Origin: Syntrophomonas sp.
GTDB taxonomy: Bacteria > Bacillota > Syntrophomonadia > Syntrophomonadales > Syntrophomonadaceae
Direction: 5' to 3'
Assembly: GCA_016841245.1 (NCBI GenBank)
Contig: JAENZN010000007.1
Coordinates: forward strand, 95,587-159,586
Length of the DNA stretch: 64,000 bases
Both the position numbers and the translations under genes were made by a program. Shown here piece by piece: positions 37,052 to 44,849 of the stretch. Positions within the stretch are counted from its first letter, which is position 1, and each line of letters opens with the position of its first letter. A model generated the notes under the pieces. The model did no database searches. It was given only the letters and a program-made list of their open reading frames with translations, and had not been told where the DNA came from.

Positions 37052-37518
37052 CAAGTGTTTTCTCTCCCTTCATTACTCACAACCGCACTTTCTGCACTTT
37101 TCCAAGATATTTGCTCCAGGTTTATCTCTTGTCGGCCATGCAGCAAATCTCCAATAGCCCCTGAAAAAACTTCTATGCCCAGTACCTTTTTGTCCGGGCC
37201 CGAAAGTACAAAATCACTGACTTTTCCTAATTCACGCCCTTTATCGTCAAATACTATATCTCCCAACTTTTGTTCATATATTGACAATTCTTCCCCATGC
37301 TTATAAGACTTAATACAGTCCACATCTCTAATCAGCAGAGTTTCTTCTCCAAACCATATGTCCTTACTCAGTATCATACCGGGTGAGTTTCCCACCCTTT
37401 CAATCACCACATAGCTAAGACTGAAATCGTCACCAATAACCGCTTTTTTAACTGTCCCCACCACTTCAGCACTATTTTCCAGGAAAACCGGCATCTGCTT
37501 AATATGACGCAGCTTCAT
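37048..37518 (-). CDS. PRC-barrel domain protein
   Basis: The product has 156 residues. Two PRC-barrel-like halves are visible: RHIKQMPVFLENSAEVVGTVKKAVIGDDFSLSYVVIE (residues 3-40) and IYEQKLGDIVFDDKGRELGKVSDFVLSGPDKKVLGIEVFSGAIGDLL (about 80-130). The RimM C-terminal and photosynthetic reaction-centre H proteins share this barrel; in Firmicutes small PRC-barrel proteins of the YlmC/YmxH type are linked to sporulation. Soluble, with no signal peptide. It leads a four-gene unit with the zinc-ribbon, YtxH-like and AI-2E genes. Confidence 0.8.
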   Translation of the reverse strand: MKLRHIKQMPVFLENSAEVVGTVKKAVIGDDFSLSYVVIERVGNSPGMILSKDIWFGEETLLIRDVDCIKSYKHGEELSIYEQKLGDIVFDDKGRELGKVSDFVLSGPDKKVLGIEVFSGAIGDLLHGRQEINLEQISWKSAESAVVSNEGRENTW

Positions 37519-37563
37519 TTTTATTTCTCCCTTCCATCCTAGAAATATTGTTTCCCCCTAAAC

Positions 37564-37590
37564 AAAAAAAAATGCGTTTCGTAACGCATT
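37564..37590 (-). terminator. terminator downstream of mnmA
   Basis: AATGCGTT (37571-37578) pairs with AACGCATT (37583-37590) around TCGT; on the minus strand a run of about ten T follows. It separates mnmA from the PRC-barrel operon. Confidence 0.85.
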
Positions 37591-37798
37591 TAGAAGATTA
37601 CTAATACCCTAGGAGAAGTCAAAATACTATAGTAGTTCTTTTTCGCTCCCATGGCCTAATTACAAAGATGGAAATAGTCTTGCTGCCTTTTTTTTCCATT
37701 AGCAGTCAAATGCTGCTCGCCTGGTCAAAAGCCGGACCTAAAGAGGATTTATAATGCTTATTTAGTGTGAACCAGCAATAAACAAGATAAGAAATACC

Positions 37799-38827
37799 TC
37801 AATTAAGAACTTTTACAATTATTCCTCCGCCTAGCACATAGTCATCCAGATAATATACTGCGGACTGTCCACCAGTGATCGCTCTTTGCGGATTTTCAAA
37901 AGTAAGCCGGAGCAGACCATCCTGGGCCTTTTTCAGCTGGGCCGGAGCTGCTTGGCTGGCATACCGGATTTTCGCCTGCACCTGGACTGGATAATCAATA
38001 TTTTCTTGATAAATAAAATTGTTATTCTCAGTCAACAAGCAATCATGGTATAAATCCGCCTCATCCCCTACTATCAGTCGGTTATTCTCTGCATCCAGCG
38101 CTACCACATAGATCGGTCGGCCAGCACTTATTCCCAAGCCCCGTCGCTGTCCAATAGTATAAAAAGGAAGTCCTCGATGACTCCCCAGAATATTTCCATT
38201 TAAGTCAACTACCCTACCCGGACGGTGTTCAACTCTATCCTGTATAAATTCCCGGTAATCATCCTTTATAAAACATATTTCCTGGCTTTCTGGGTTTTCG
38301 GCCCCTTTTATCCCTGCTTCTCTGGCCATATCAATTACTTCAGTTTTGTTCAACCTGCCCAGGGGAAACAGGCTGACAGCCAACTGCTGCTGCTTTAACC
38401 CGTACAAGAAATAACTCTGGTCTTTGGACTGGTCTAAACCCTTTTTTAAGCGATACCTATGGCTATCGCTATCCAACTCTATCTGTGCATAATGACCGGT
38501 GCCCACCTTATCAAAACCCTGCTGAAGTGCATAATCCAGTAAAGCTCCAAATTTGATATAACGGTTGCATTCAACACAGGGATTAGGAGTTAGACATTTT
38601 TCATAGCTGCAGTGAAAATATTCTATTACTTTTTTATAGAATACCTTTCTTAAATCCAGCACTTGATGGCTTATACCCATATAGTCTGCTGCTGCCACTG
38701 CCTGCTCTACTGCTTTTAAATCCCAATTAATCATAGTCAAACCGGATATATCATAACCTTTTTCTTTAAGCAGCAGGGCCGCCATGGTACTGTCTATCCC
38801 CCCGCTCATTAATACCGCTATTTTCAC
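37799..38827 (-). CDS. mnmA: tRNA-specific 2-thiouridylase MnmA
   Basis: The protein has 342 residues. The PP-loop ATP site is SGGIDSTMAALLLKEKGYDI at the N-terminus. The catalytic cysteines are in NPCVECNRYIKFG and SQEICFI, and the tRNA-binding YTIGQRRGLGI and the C-terminal beta-barrel are typical. It adds sulfur to U34 of tRNAs for Lys, Glu and Gln using sulfur relayed from a cysteine desulfurase. No desulfurase gene is next to it, although cysteine desulfurase (iscS) often precedes mnmA in Firmicutes. It is alone between a repeat cluster and a terminator. Confidence 0.96.
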   Translation of the reverse strand: MKIAVLMSGGIDSTMAALLLKEKGYDISGLTMINWDLKAVEQAVAAADYMGISHQVLDLRKVFYKKVIEYFHCSYEKCLTPNPCVECNRYIKFGALLDYALQQGFDKVGTGHYAQIELDSDSHRYRLKKGLDQSKDQSYFLYGLKQQQLAVSLFPLGRLNKTEVIDMAREAGIKGAENPESQEICFIKDDYREFIQDRVEHRPGRVVDLNGNILGSHRGLPFYTIGQRRGLGISAGRPIYVVALDAENNRLIVGDEADLYHDCLLTENNNFIYQENIDYPVQVQAKIRYASQAAPAQLKKAQDGLLRLTFENPQRAITGGQSAVYYLDDYVLGGGIIVKVLN

Positions 38828-38887
38828 TGTAGACCTCCTTTACCGGTCATTGTAACATTATATATACAAGCCAGCCCAAAAACAACC

Positions 38888-39233
38888 ATAATGGGGACAT
38901 ATTCCTGCCTATACTCAGGGACATTCCTGCATTGCTGGGAGCCCCAAGCAGGTGTGTCCCCTGACCTTAGCCCGAGATTCTTATCCTACTACCCACCATT
39001 CGTTATGTCTCCTAAAGAACTTCGGGCTCTTAACCTGGTGTGTCCCTTTTCCTTAGCCTGAGACCTCCAGCCCTATTCCGAATATTGATGCAAGTTAACC
39101 AACATACTCCTAAATCCCAGGTCTGGTGTATCCCCTGGCCTTAGCCCGAGACTCCCATTCTATTACCCACCATCTGCTAGAACGCCCAAAGAACTTCGGG
39201 CTCCTAACCCGGTGTGTCCCCTTTCCTTATTGA
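38888..39233. repeat. cluster of GGTGTGTCCC repeat units
   Basis: This array holds at least four copies of the complement of GGGGACACACC (near 38948, 39037, 39124 and 39211), about 87 bases apart, each with TTAGCC(T/C)GAGA downstream. One unit (39037-39112) is almost identical, in reverse, to 25311-25390. CTTCGGGCTC blocks recur at 39016 and 39195. It fills most of the mnmA-rarA gap. The regular spacing suggests tandem growth of a REP-like unit. Confidence 0.75.
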
Positions 39234-39313
39234 CGTTATTTGCTCCTTGTGGTTTAAAGCATTTTTATTCTATAATAACGGCAGTAATCATTGCCCTTAT
39301 TGGAGGCAGAAAA

Positions 39314-40630
39314 ATGGATTTGTTTGATCTGGGAAAAAAGGAGCTTAATGCCCCGCTGGCCTATAGAATGCGCCCCCGCAATCTGGACGACATAATCGGA
39401 CAGGACCATGTGGTAGGGCCTGGTTCCAGTTTACGAAAATTAATTGATAAGGACCAACTGCACTCAATGATACTGTTCGGTCCACCCGGAACTGGCAAAA
39501 CCAGTATCGCTAGCATTATTGCCGACATGACCAGTGCCCATTTTGAATCTATCCTGGCAGTCAGCGCAGGGGTGAATGAGATTCGTAAAATTGCTGCTGA
39601 TGCATCTCAAAAGCTTAAATATTATCAGCAGAAGACTATATTATTTGTAGATGAAATCCACCGCTTTAACAAGAGTCAGCAGGATGTCTTACTGCCTTTT
39701 GTTGAAGATGGCACTCTGCTGTTGATTGGTGCTACTACAGAAAATCCTCTGTTCGAGCTTAATAACGCACTATTATCACGCATTAAGCTTTATATATTGG
39801 AACCTCTAGAGGAAAAACACCTGACCACCATTATTAATAACACTCTGAAAGATAGAGAACACGGATTGGGAAATTTAAAGATATCTATCAATAATGACAG
39901 TATAGAGGCGATTGCTGCAGCATGCAAAGGGGACGCTCGGATGGCACTGAACATTCTGGAAACAGCAGTAAATTCTTATTTAAATGAAGATGGTAATTTA
40001 GCAATTGACCTCGATCTATTGCATAAAATTCTCTCCCGGCCGATGGTAAAATATGACCGCCAGGGTGACAGTCATTATGATAGTATCTCCGCCTTCATAA
40101 AAAGCATCCGTGGTTCTGATCCTGATGCGGCCGTATTCTGGCTGGCAGTCATGCTGGAAGGGGGTGAAGACCCCATGTTTATAGCCCGACGACTGGTGAT
40201 CCATGCTGCTGAAGATATCGGTCTGGCAGACCCCTATGCTCTTACCCTGGCTAATGCAGCAGCAAATGCGATTCACCTTATCGGCATGCCTGAAGCCAGA
40301 ATTCCTCTTGCTGAGGCATCTATATACCTGGCAACAGCACCTAAAAGCAACAGCAGTCTGCTGGCCATAGAACGGGCTTACGCTGCGGTAAGAAAATCCA
40401 AGAAAATTTCGGTTCCTTTACATATAGCTGCTTCTTCTCATGCCCAATCCGGACAGCTATTAGGCAAGGGACAAGGATATAAATACCCTCATGATTACGG
40501 TGGATATGTTAGCCAGAGCTATCTCCCAAAAGACCTTGGCGAAACAGTATTTTATGAGGCGGGCAGTGAGGGCTACGAATTAGAAATCAAGAAGTTTCTT
40601 GATAAAACAGCCTCGCAAAAAGATCAATAA
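39314..40630 (+). CDS. rarA: replication-associated recombination protein RarA (MgsA)
   Basis: The protein has 438 residues from ATG 39314, 8 bases after GGAGG; the open frame runs 34 codons further upstream into repeat sequence and is not translated in my view. It has an AAA+ core with RPRNLDDIIGQDHVVGPGS, Walker A FGPPGTGKTSIA, Walker B FVDEIHRFNKSQQD, sensor GATTENPLFELNNALLSR, and the RarA C-terminal tetramer domain with the HAAEDIGLADPYAL and YKYPHDYGG motifs. It acts at stalled replication forks. A 48-codon Cys-rich gene follows it. Confidence 0.95.
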   Translation: MDLFDLGKKELNAPLAYRMRPRNLDDIIGQDHVVGPGSSLRKLIDKDQLHSMILFGPPGTGKTSIASIIADMTSAHFESILAVSAGVNEIRKIAADASQKLKYYQQKTILFVDEIHRFNKSQQDVLLPFVEDGTLLLIGATTENPLFELNNALLSRIKLYILEPLEEKHLTTIINNTLKDREHGLGNLKISINNDSIEAIAAACKGDARMALNILETAVNSYLNEDGNLAIDLDLLHKILSRPMVKYDRQGDSHYDSISAFIKSIRGSDPDAAVFWLAVMLEGGEDPMFIARRLVIHAAEDIGLADPYALTLANAAANAIHLIGMPEARIPLAEASIYLATAPKSNSSLLAIERAYAAVRKSKKISVPLHIAASSHAQSGQLLGKGQGYKYPHDYGGYVSQSYLPKDLGETVFYEAGSEGYELEIKKFLDKTASQKDQ

Positions 40631-40662
40631 TTCAGCAGCGAAAAGATGGAGGTGCAGCATTG

Positions 40663-40809
40663 ATGAAAGAAGTTATTATGGGTAATTTTATTTTTTGTTT
40701 ACTTTGTGAGATGCCGGTCATGGGAAACGATTGTCATGGTTGTGAATATCTGATTAAGGAAGAGGAAATCTATTACTGTACCCATTCCGAAGAAGATGAT
40801 GAAGAGTAA
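40663..40809 (+). CDS. 48-residue cysteine-rich protein
   Basis: AGATGGAGGTG precedes TTG/ATG at 40660-40663, and the frame reads MKEVIMGNFIFCLLCEMPV...NDCHGCEYLIKEEE...YYCTHSEEDDEE. Five cysteines (CLLC, CHGC and a single C) suggest metal binding. It starts 32 bases after the rarA stop and is followed by a hairpin, so it is likely the second gene of that transcript. No family recognised. Confidence 0.6.
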   Translation: MKEVIMGNFIFCLLCEMPVMGNDCHGCEYLIKEEEIYYCTHSEEDDEE

Positions 40810-40827
40810 GAACCCGTGATGAAATAA

Positions 40828-40855
40828 ATCAGGAGGATCAACAAATCCTCCTGAT
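40828..40855 (+). terminator. hairpin after the cysteine-rich gene
   Basis: ATCAGGAGGAT (40828-40838) pairs with ATCCTCCTGAT (40845-40855) around CAACAA. The T-run is weak (GTTTAT), but it lies exactly between two converging genes. Confidence 0.6.
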
Positions 40856-40872
40856 GTTTATAAAGGTTTATG

Positions 40873-41199
40873 CTAACCGGTAACTTCGTCGATTACCTTT
40901 TGCAACTGGGCTTTGCCTTGAGCTCCTACTACTCGTTTTACTTCTGAGCCACCCTTAAAGAAGGCGAGTGTAGGTATGGACCTGATACCATACTGCATAG
41001 CCAGACTCTGGTTTTCATCAACATTTATCTTACCTACATTTATTTTTCCCAGATTTTCATCTGCCAGATTTTCAACCACCGGGCTTACCATACGACAGGG
41101 TCCACACCAGGGGGCCCAGAAATCAATCAGTACTGGCAGGTCTGATTCGAGTACTTCCTTATCAAAATTAACGCTGGTAATATCTTTGATACTTGCCAT
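40873..41199 (-). CDS. trxA: thioredoxin
   Basis: The product has 108 residues from ATG 41199, chosen because AGGAGG lies 7 bases upstream; the open frame begins 10 codons earlier. The active site WCGPC has Cys32 and Cys35, and the thioredoxin fold residues are complete (cis-Pro in IRSIPTLAFFKGG). It reduces disulfides in the cytoplasm using thioredoxin reductase, which is not in this window. It is monocistronic. Confidence 0.97.
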   Translation of the reverse strand: MASIKDITSVNFDKEVLESDLPVLIDFWAPWCGPCRMVSPVVENLADENLGKINVGKINVDENQSLAMQYGIRSIPTLAFFKGGSEVKRVVGAQGKAQLQKVIDEVTG

Positions 41200-41541
41200 A
41201 TTAATCCCTCCTAAATAATCTTCCAGCAATCAGGATTGCTTTTTTCTTATGGTTTCCTGTATCGACACTAAACTGCTTATAGTTTCAATAAAGCATCAAA
41301 ATAGTATCGATCTGCTTTTAGAATCCACCCTGTTTTTAGCATAGCATAACTTGTCACCTTATGCGCAAAATAACATATTTTTTACCAGCATGTCAAATTT
41401 GCACACAGTATACCTAGGTTGAATTTATTTTATTTCTTATTATGTCTATCATGTTACTTTAATAATCATCAAAATAAAACTATCCTTAAGATTGGATATT
41501 TTAAAATCCTGTCATAAAAATTGATAAACAAGAACTGGTTG
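41200..41541. other. intergenic region between divergent trxA and NifX-like genes
   Basis: This gap carries the trxA upstream region. At 41226-41245 AGCAATC-AG-GATTGCT plus a T-run is a terminator-like hairpin on the plus strand, odd because no plus-strand gene precedes it. The rest is AT-rich with no supported frame. Confidence 0.45.
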
Positions 41542-41570
41542 TTGACATATGCCCATTATTTTTATATATT
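41542..41570 (+). promoter_or_regulatory. sigma-A-type promoter of the NifX-like gene
   Basis: TTGACA (41542-41547) and TATATT (41565-41570) are 17 bases apart. They lie 109 bases before the start codon at 41679. Confidence 0.7.
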
Positions 41571-41678
41571 AGACTTGGACTAAAAACTAGTAAAGCTTGA
41601 AATAATAAGTTAGGCAGGGGGGCGTAAAATCAATTATAAACTTTCTTAACTAAAATAAATAATAAGGAGATGAAAAAT

Positions 41679-42050
41679 ATGAGATTAGCCATAGCCAGAA
41701 CCGGTAATGAAGCTGCTCAGCATTTCGGGTACTGTGATAACTTCGTAATATATGATATTGAGGGTAATAAAGTTATTAATCAGAGCATTTTGCAGAATCC
41801 CGGGCATTCTCCCGGTGTTTTACCACCCTTTTTGCACCAGCAGGGAGTTCATGTGGTAATTGCCGGAGGTATGGGTCAGCGAGCTCGTGACCTTTTTGCA
41901 GAAAATAATATTCATACCATTACCGGCTTAACCGGCACGGTAGACCAGATCTTAGGTGCTTATTTGAGCAATACCCTGCAGGCTACCAATGAAACTTGTT
42001 CCCATGAAGGACATGACGATGAACACGACTGCCAACATGAGCATAATTAA
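41679..42050 (+). CDS. NifX/NifB-type iron-molybdenum cofactor-binding family protein
   Basis: The product has 123 residues from ATG 41679, 9 bases after AAGGAG; an ATG at 41670 touches the site and is not usable. The dinitrogenase iron-molybdenum cofactor domain (PF02579-type) is clear: RLAIARTGNEAAQHFGYCDNFVIYDIE, then GVLPPFLHQQGVHVVIAGGMGQRARDLF. The C-terminus adds a His/Asp/Cys-rich tail (CSHEGHDDEHDCQHEHN), likely metal binding. No nif genes are nearby. Stand-alone members are widespread in anaerobes, where their role in iron-sulfur or metal handling is unclear. Confidence 0.88.
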   Translation: MRLAIARTGNEAAQHFGYCDNFVIYDIEGNKVINQSILQNPGHSPGVLPPFLHQQGVHVVIAGGMGQRARDLFAENNIHTITGLTGTVDQILGAYLSNTLQATNETCSHEGHDDEHDCQHEHN

Positions 42051-42257
42051 AGGGGGAAATATCCCCCTTTAATTTCAGACCAATGACAGAAACGAATATC
42101 TGCGTTATTTTAAGAAGCCCGCTCAATTAACGTACTCAAGTACGCCTCAATCGCGGGCTTCTTTTATGCCTTGATCTTCGCTTCTGTCATCGGTCTGTCA
42201 TCTTGTCGACTTTGTCCACAATCTGAATTAAAGGGGGAAATATATCCCCCTTTAATT
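42045..42257. repeat. palindromic repeat element flanked by two copies of a terminator
   Basis: AATTAAAGGGGG-AAATAT-CCCCCTTTAATT (42045-42074) follows the NifX-like gene, and a second copy with loop AAATATAT lies at 42226-42257. Between them is a 151-base element with inverted ends (GACCAATGACAGAA...TTCTGTCATCGGTC), inner arms AAGAAGCCCGC and GCGGGCTTCTT, and a central CGTACTCAAGTACG. The same element lies at 32365-32515 inside a different duplicated hairpin. CTTGTCGACTTTGTC occurs on its right side at both loci. Confidence 0.75.
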
Positions 42258-42273
42258 ATTTGGATAATATTTT

Positions 42274-42378
42274 TTACCATACTAGATAGTATACAGCCCC
42301 TGCAACTCCCGTCGCAATCAAGGCCCATAATAATGTGCGAAGCAGGTCATGTCTAACCTGTTTAGACAATTCTTCCAT
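42274..42378 (-). CDS. 34-residue single-helix membrane protein
   Basis: GAGGAGG lies 8 bases before ATG 42378. The frame reads MEELSKQVRHDLLRTLLWAL followed by IATGVAGAVYYLVW and a stop. An amphipathic charged start and one C-terminal membrane helix give it the form of a small bacterial membrane protein. It is too short for routine annotation but has excellent initiation signals. No family recognised. It converges on the terminator pair. Confidence 0.6.
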   Translation of the reverse strand: MEELSKQVRHDLLRTLLWALIATGVAGAVYYLVW

Positions 42379-42740
42379 CGAGCTTCCTCCTCGTTTGATA
42401 ATTACTAAGTATTATAACACAAATGATACTGCAAATATTAGCACCATCCCTGCTGCTGCCTGAGCTAAATGTTTTAAAGCTAAAATTTTATTTTCCCGTA
42501 AGCACTACATATTTGAGACATGACAAAAAAGAAGTTATTACAATATGTCAACAGCGAAAGTTGTGTCAATATGCCGCCCTGCAAAGACTCTGGTGGCTCC
42601 ATTGCTATTTTTGTATGATTAACGTTATTTATCACATTTTCTCGGCAGGATTTTGTATTATCCATCTCGAATTACAGGATTGAGTGGTAATGGTTTTTTA
42701 GGGTAGTATGAGAAATATGTTAAAAGGGGGATTATGATTT
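42379..42740. other. intergenic region upstream of the thiolase gene
   Basis: About 360 bases, AT-rich. An 86-codon plus-strand frame at 42423-42683 has no ribosome binding site or recognised motif. The thiolase ribosome binding site (AAGGGGG, near 42725) is at its right end. No clear promoter pair was found. Confidence 0.45.
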
Positions 42741-43967
42741 ATGTCAATTAACGAAGTGGTAATGGTCAGCGCGTGTAGAACGCCTATCGGAGATTATGGC
42801 GGAACATTGCAGGGTGTGAGAGCAAACGATCTGTCAAATTTAGTCGTAGCGGAAGCTATTAAAAGAGCTGGTATTGAAGCATCCATAATCGATGATCTGG
42901 TTCTGGGCATGTGTCTGCATCATGGTAATGGATCTTGTCCGGCCCGTATAGTAGCCATCGAATCCGGTCTGCCGGACAGATCATCCGCTGTGATGGTCAA
43001 CCAGAATTGTGCATCAGCCATGCGTGCTGTTGAAATTGCAGCACATAACCTTATGTTAGGAAAAACTGAGATTGCTGTAGTAGTTGGAACCGAGAGCATG
43101 AGTAATATTCCTTATCTCGTCCAAAACGGCAGGTGGGGTTACAGAATGGGCGATGGCAAGCTCCAGGATGCCATGCTGGCAGATGGATTGGTATGCAAAT
43201 TGGCCGGCGGCATCCACATGGGTGGAACTGCGGAAAATATCGCTGAAAGATACAGCATAGGCAGAGAAGAATGCGACGCGCTGGCACTCCTAAGCCACAC
43301 CAGAGCAGTTGCAGCCAATGATGAGGGTCGTTTCAGCCGCGAAATCGTACCAGTAAATGTTAAGAAGGGCAAGAAAGAGATTGTATTTACAGCTGACGAG
43401 CATCCCATTCGGGGAGCCAGCGTGGAATCTATGGCCAGATTATCACCTGCATTCAAGAAAGGCGGCGTAGTAACTGCAGCCAATGCCTCCGGTTTGAATG
43501 ACGCTTCTGCAGCGGCAGTATTTATGACCAAGAAAAAAGCTGAGGAACTGGGAATCAAGCCCTTGATGAAACTGGTTAACATCTGCAGCGAAGGTGTAGA
43601 CGCCAAGGTTATGGGTCTGGGTCCGGCTGTAGCTATCCCCAAAGTTCTCAAGCAGGCAGGCATGAACTATGATCAGGTTGACTACTGGGAAATCAATGAG
43701 GCCTTTGCAGCGCAAGTAATTGGAGTAGGCAAAATGATAAAAGAAGAAGCAGGCATTGAACTTAATATCGGTACTCTGGACAAACCCGGCAACGTAAATA
43801 ACAATGGGTCCGGAATTGGTCTGGGTCATCCGGTTGGATGTACCGGATTAAGAATTATTGTCAGCCTCTATTATGAAATGGAAAGACTGGGTGTTACTAA
43901 TGGTGGCGCATCCCTGTGTGTAGGCGGCGGTGCTGCTATGGCTTCACTCTGGACCAGAGATATTTAA
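42741..43967 (+). CDS. acetyl-CoA acetyltransferase (thiolase)
   Basis: The protein has 408 residues and starts at ATG after AAGGGGG. The acylated cysteine is Cys90 in NQNCASAMRA; the catalytic His region is EINEAFAAQV and GHPVGCTG, the last with the second active-site cysteine. The N-terminal VVMVSACRTPIGDYGGTLQGV is typical of degradative or biosynthetic thiolases. It condenses two acetyl-CoA or cleaves acetoacetyl-CoA and longer 3-ketoacyl-CoA. It is slightly longer than most (about 392). It has its own terminator and no adjacent beta-oxidation genes. In a syntrophic fatty-acid oxidiser it could take the last beta-oxidation step, which I infer only from the organism type. Confidence 0.93.
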   Translation: MSINEVVMVSACRTPIGDYGGTLQGVRANDLSNLVVAEAIKRAGIEASIIDDLVLGMCLHHGNGSCPARIVAIESGLPDRSSAVMVNQNCASAMRAVEIAAHNLMLGKTEIAVVVGTESMSNIPYLVQNGRWGYRMGDGKLQDAMLADGLVCKLAGGIHMGGTAENIAERYSIGREECDALALLSHTRAVAANDEGRFSREIVPVNVKKGKKEIVFTADEHPIRGASVESMARLSPAFKKGGVVTAANASGLNDASAAAVFMTKKKAEELGIKPLMKLVNICSEGVDAKVMGLGPAVAIPKVLKQAGMNYDQVDYWEINEAFAAQVIGVGKMIKEEAGIELNIGTLDKPGNVNNNGSGIGLGHPVGCTGLRIIVSLYYEMERLGVTNGGASLCVGGGAAMASLWTRDI

Positions 43968-44004
43968 TAGCCCACGATAATCGTATATATCTTTTAGTAA
44001 TCTT

Positions 44005-44035
44005 AAAGCAGCAGGTTCGCCTGCTGCTTTTATTA
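44005..44035 (+). terminator. terminator of the thiolase gene
   Basis: AAAGCAGCAGG (44005-44015) and CCTGCTGCTTT (44020-44030) form a perfect 11-base-pair stem closed by a TTCG tetraloop and followed by T-rich sequence. Confidence 0.95.
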
Positions 44036-44117
44036 TTATTGGTTCATAGTAATAAAAATAATGGTAAAATGTTAATAAATTGAGAATGTACACGGAATGT
44101 ATTAGGAGAGTGCAATT

Positions 44118-44783
44118 ATGAAATCACTTGCTCTAGTATCTACTCATCCGGCCCAGGGTAAAACTACCATTGCAGTAAACCTGGCTGCCGGCCTGGCACG
44201 AATGGGCTATAAAACTATCCTCTTAGAGGCAGGCAATCCCGCTTTACTTAATTTGTGGTTTGGTATCAGTGATGATGCTAATAAACATCATGGCCTTAAA
44301 GCCTCTACTGACATGGGGTTCGATATCCTTATGCGGCCTGACCCAAATATTAATATCACCGACTTCCAGGAATATGATTTGCTTCTTGTAGACACCGGGA
44401 GCGATTATCTAGCAGAATACCCGGATATGCTCAATCATGTTGACTTGATTGCTGCCTGTACCGACTTGAGGGCTGAAGACGCTGCTGCACTCCGCTCACT
44501 GGATAAAGCAATATCTCAAACCACAGCAAATCAACATACAATAGATTTAGTCATCCCTACCATGATAAATACCAAGGAATGGAGCAGTAACAGTGAAGTA
44601 TTATTTGAATTAATGGACCATTTTGGAGAAGAGCGACTAGCGGATATGGTGCCTGAATGAAGCGCGATTCATGATCTTCCCCTGGAGGGGAAGCATGTCT
44701 GGCAGCTGCCGGTACAGTATCGAAACCGCCAGGATGCCTTTGATCGGCTTTTACAGTTGGTATTATCTAAACTACAGGAATAA
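44118..44783 (+). CDS. ParA/MinD-like ATPase with an in-frame TGA codon
   Basis: From ATG 44118 the frame encodes a P-loop ATPase: STHPAQGKTTIAVNLAAGLARMGYKTILLE (deviant Walker A), later YDLLLVDTGSDYL (Walker B). It meets TGA at 44658-44660 after residue 180, but the same frame stays open for 40 more codons (SAIHDLPLEGKHVWQLPVQYRN...) to a TAA at 44781-44783. The later part looks like the normal C-terminal end of this protein family (D-L-P-L-x-G-K-x-V-W). The TGA is therefore a nonsense mutation, a readthrough site or a selenocysteine codon; a stem-loop begins 9 bases after it. Without readthrough the protein loses its last helices. Its cargo and partners are unknown, and it is not next to a parB or minC gene. 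Confidence 0.75.
44670..44697 (+). promoter_or_regulatory. SECIS-like stem-loop after the in-frame TGA
   Basis: CATG-AT-CTTCCCC-TGGA-GGGGAAG-CATG folds into a 7-base-pair stem with a 4-base loop, a two-base bulge and a 4-base-pair outer stem. The loop lies 22 bases after the TGA at 44658-44660 and has G at its second position, as bacterial SECIS elements do. It also encodes the DLPLEGKH protein motif, so the structure could be accidental. Confidence 0.35.
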
Positions 44784-44849
44784 TATCTAATTGTACAAAC
44801 AGCACATGCAGTTTGAATCACACCTACCGGGTAACAGATACTTAATCCT

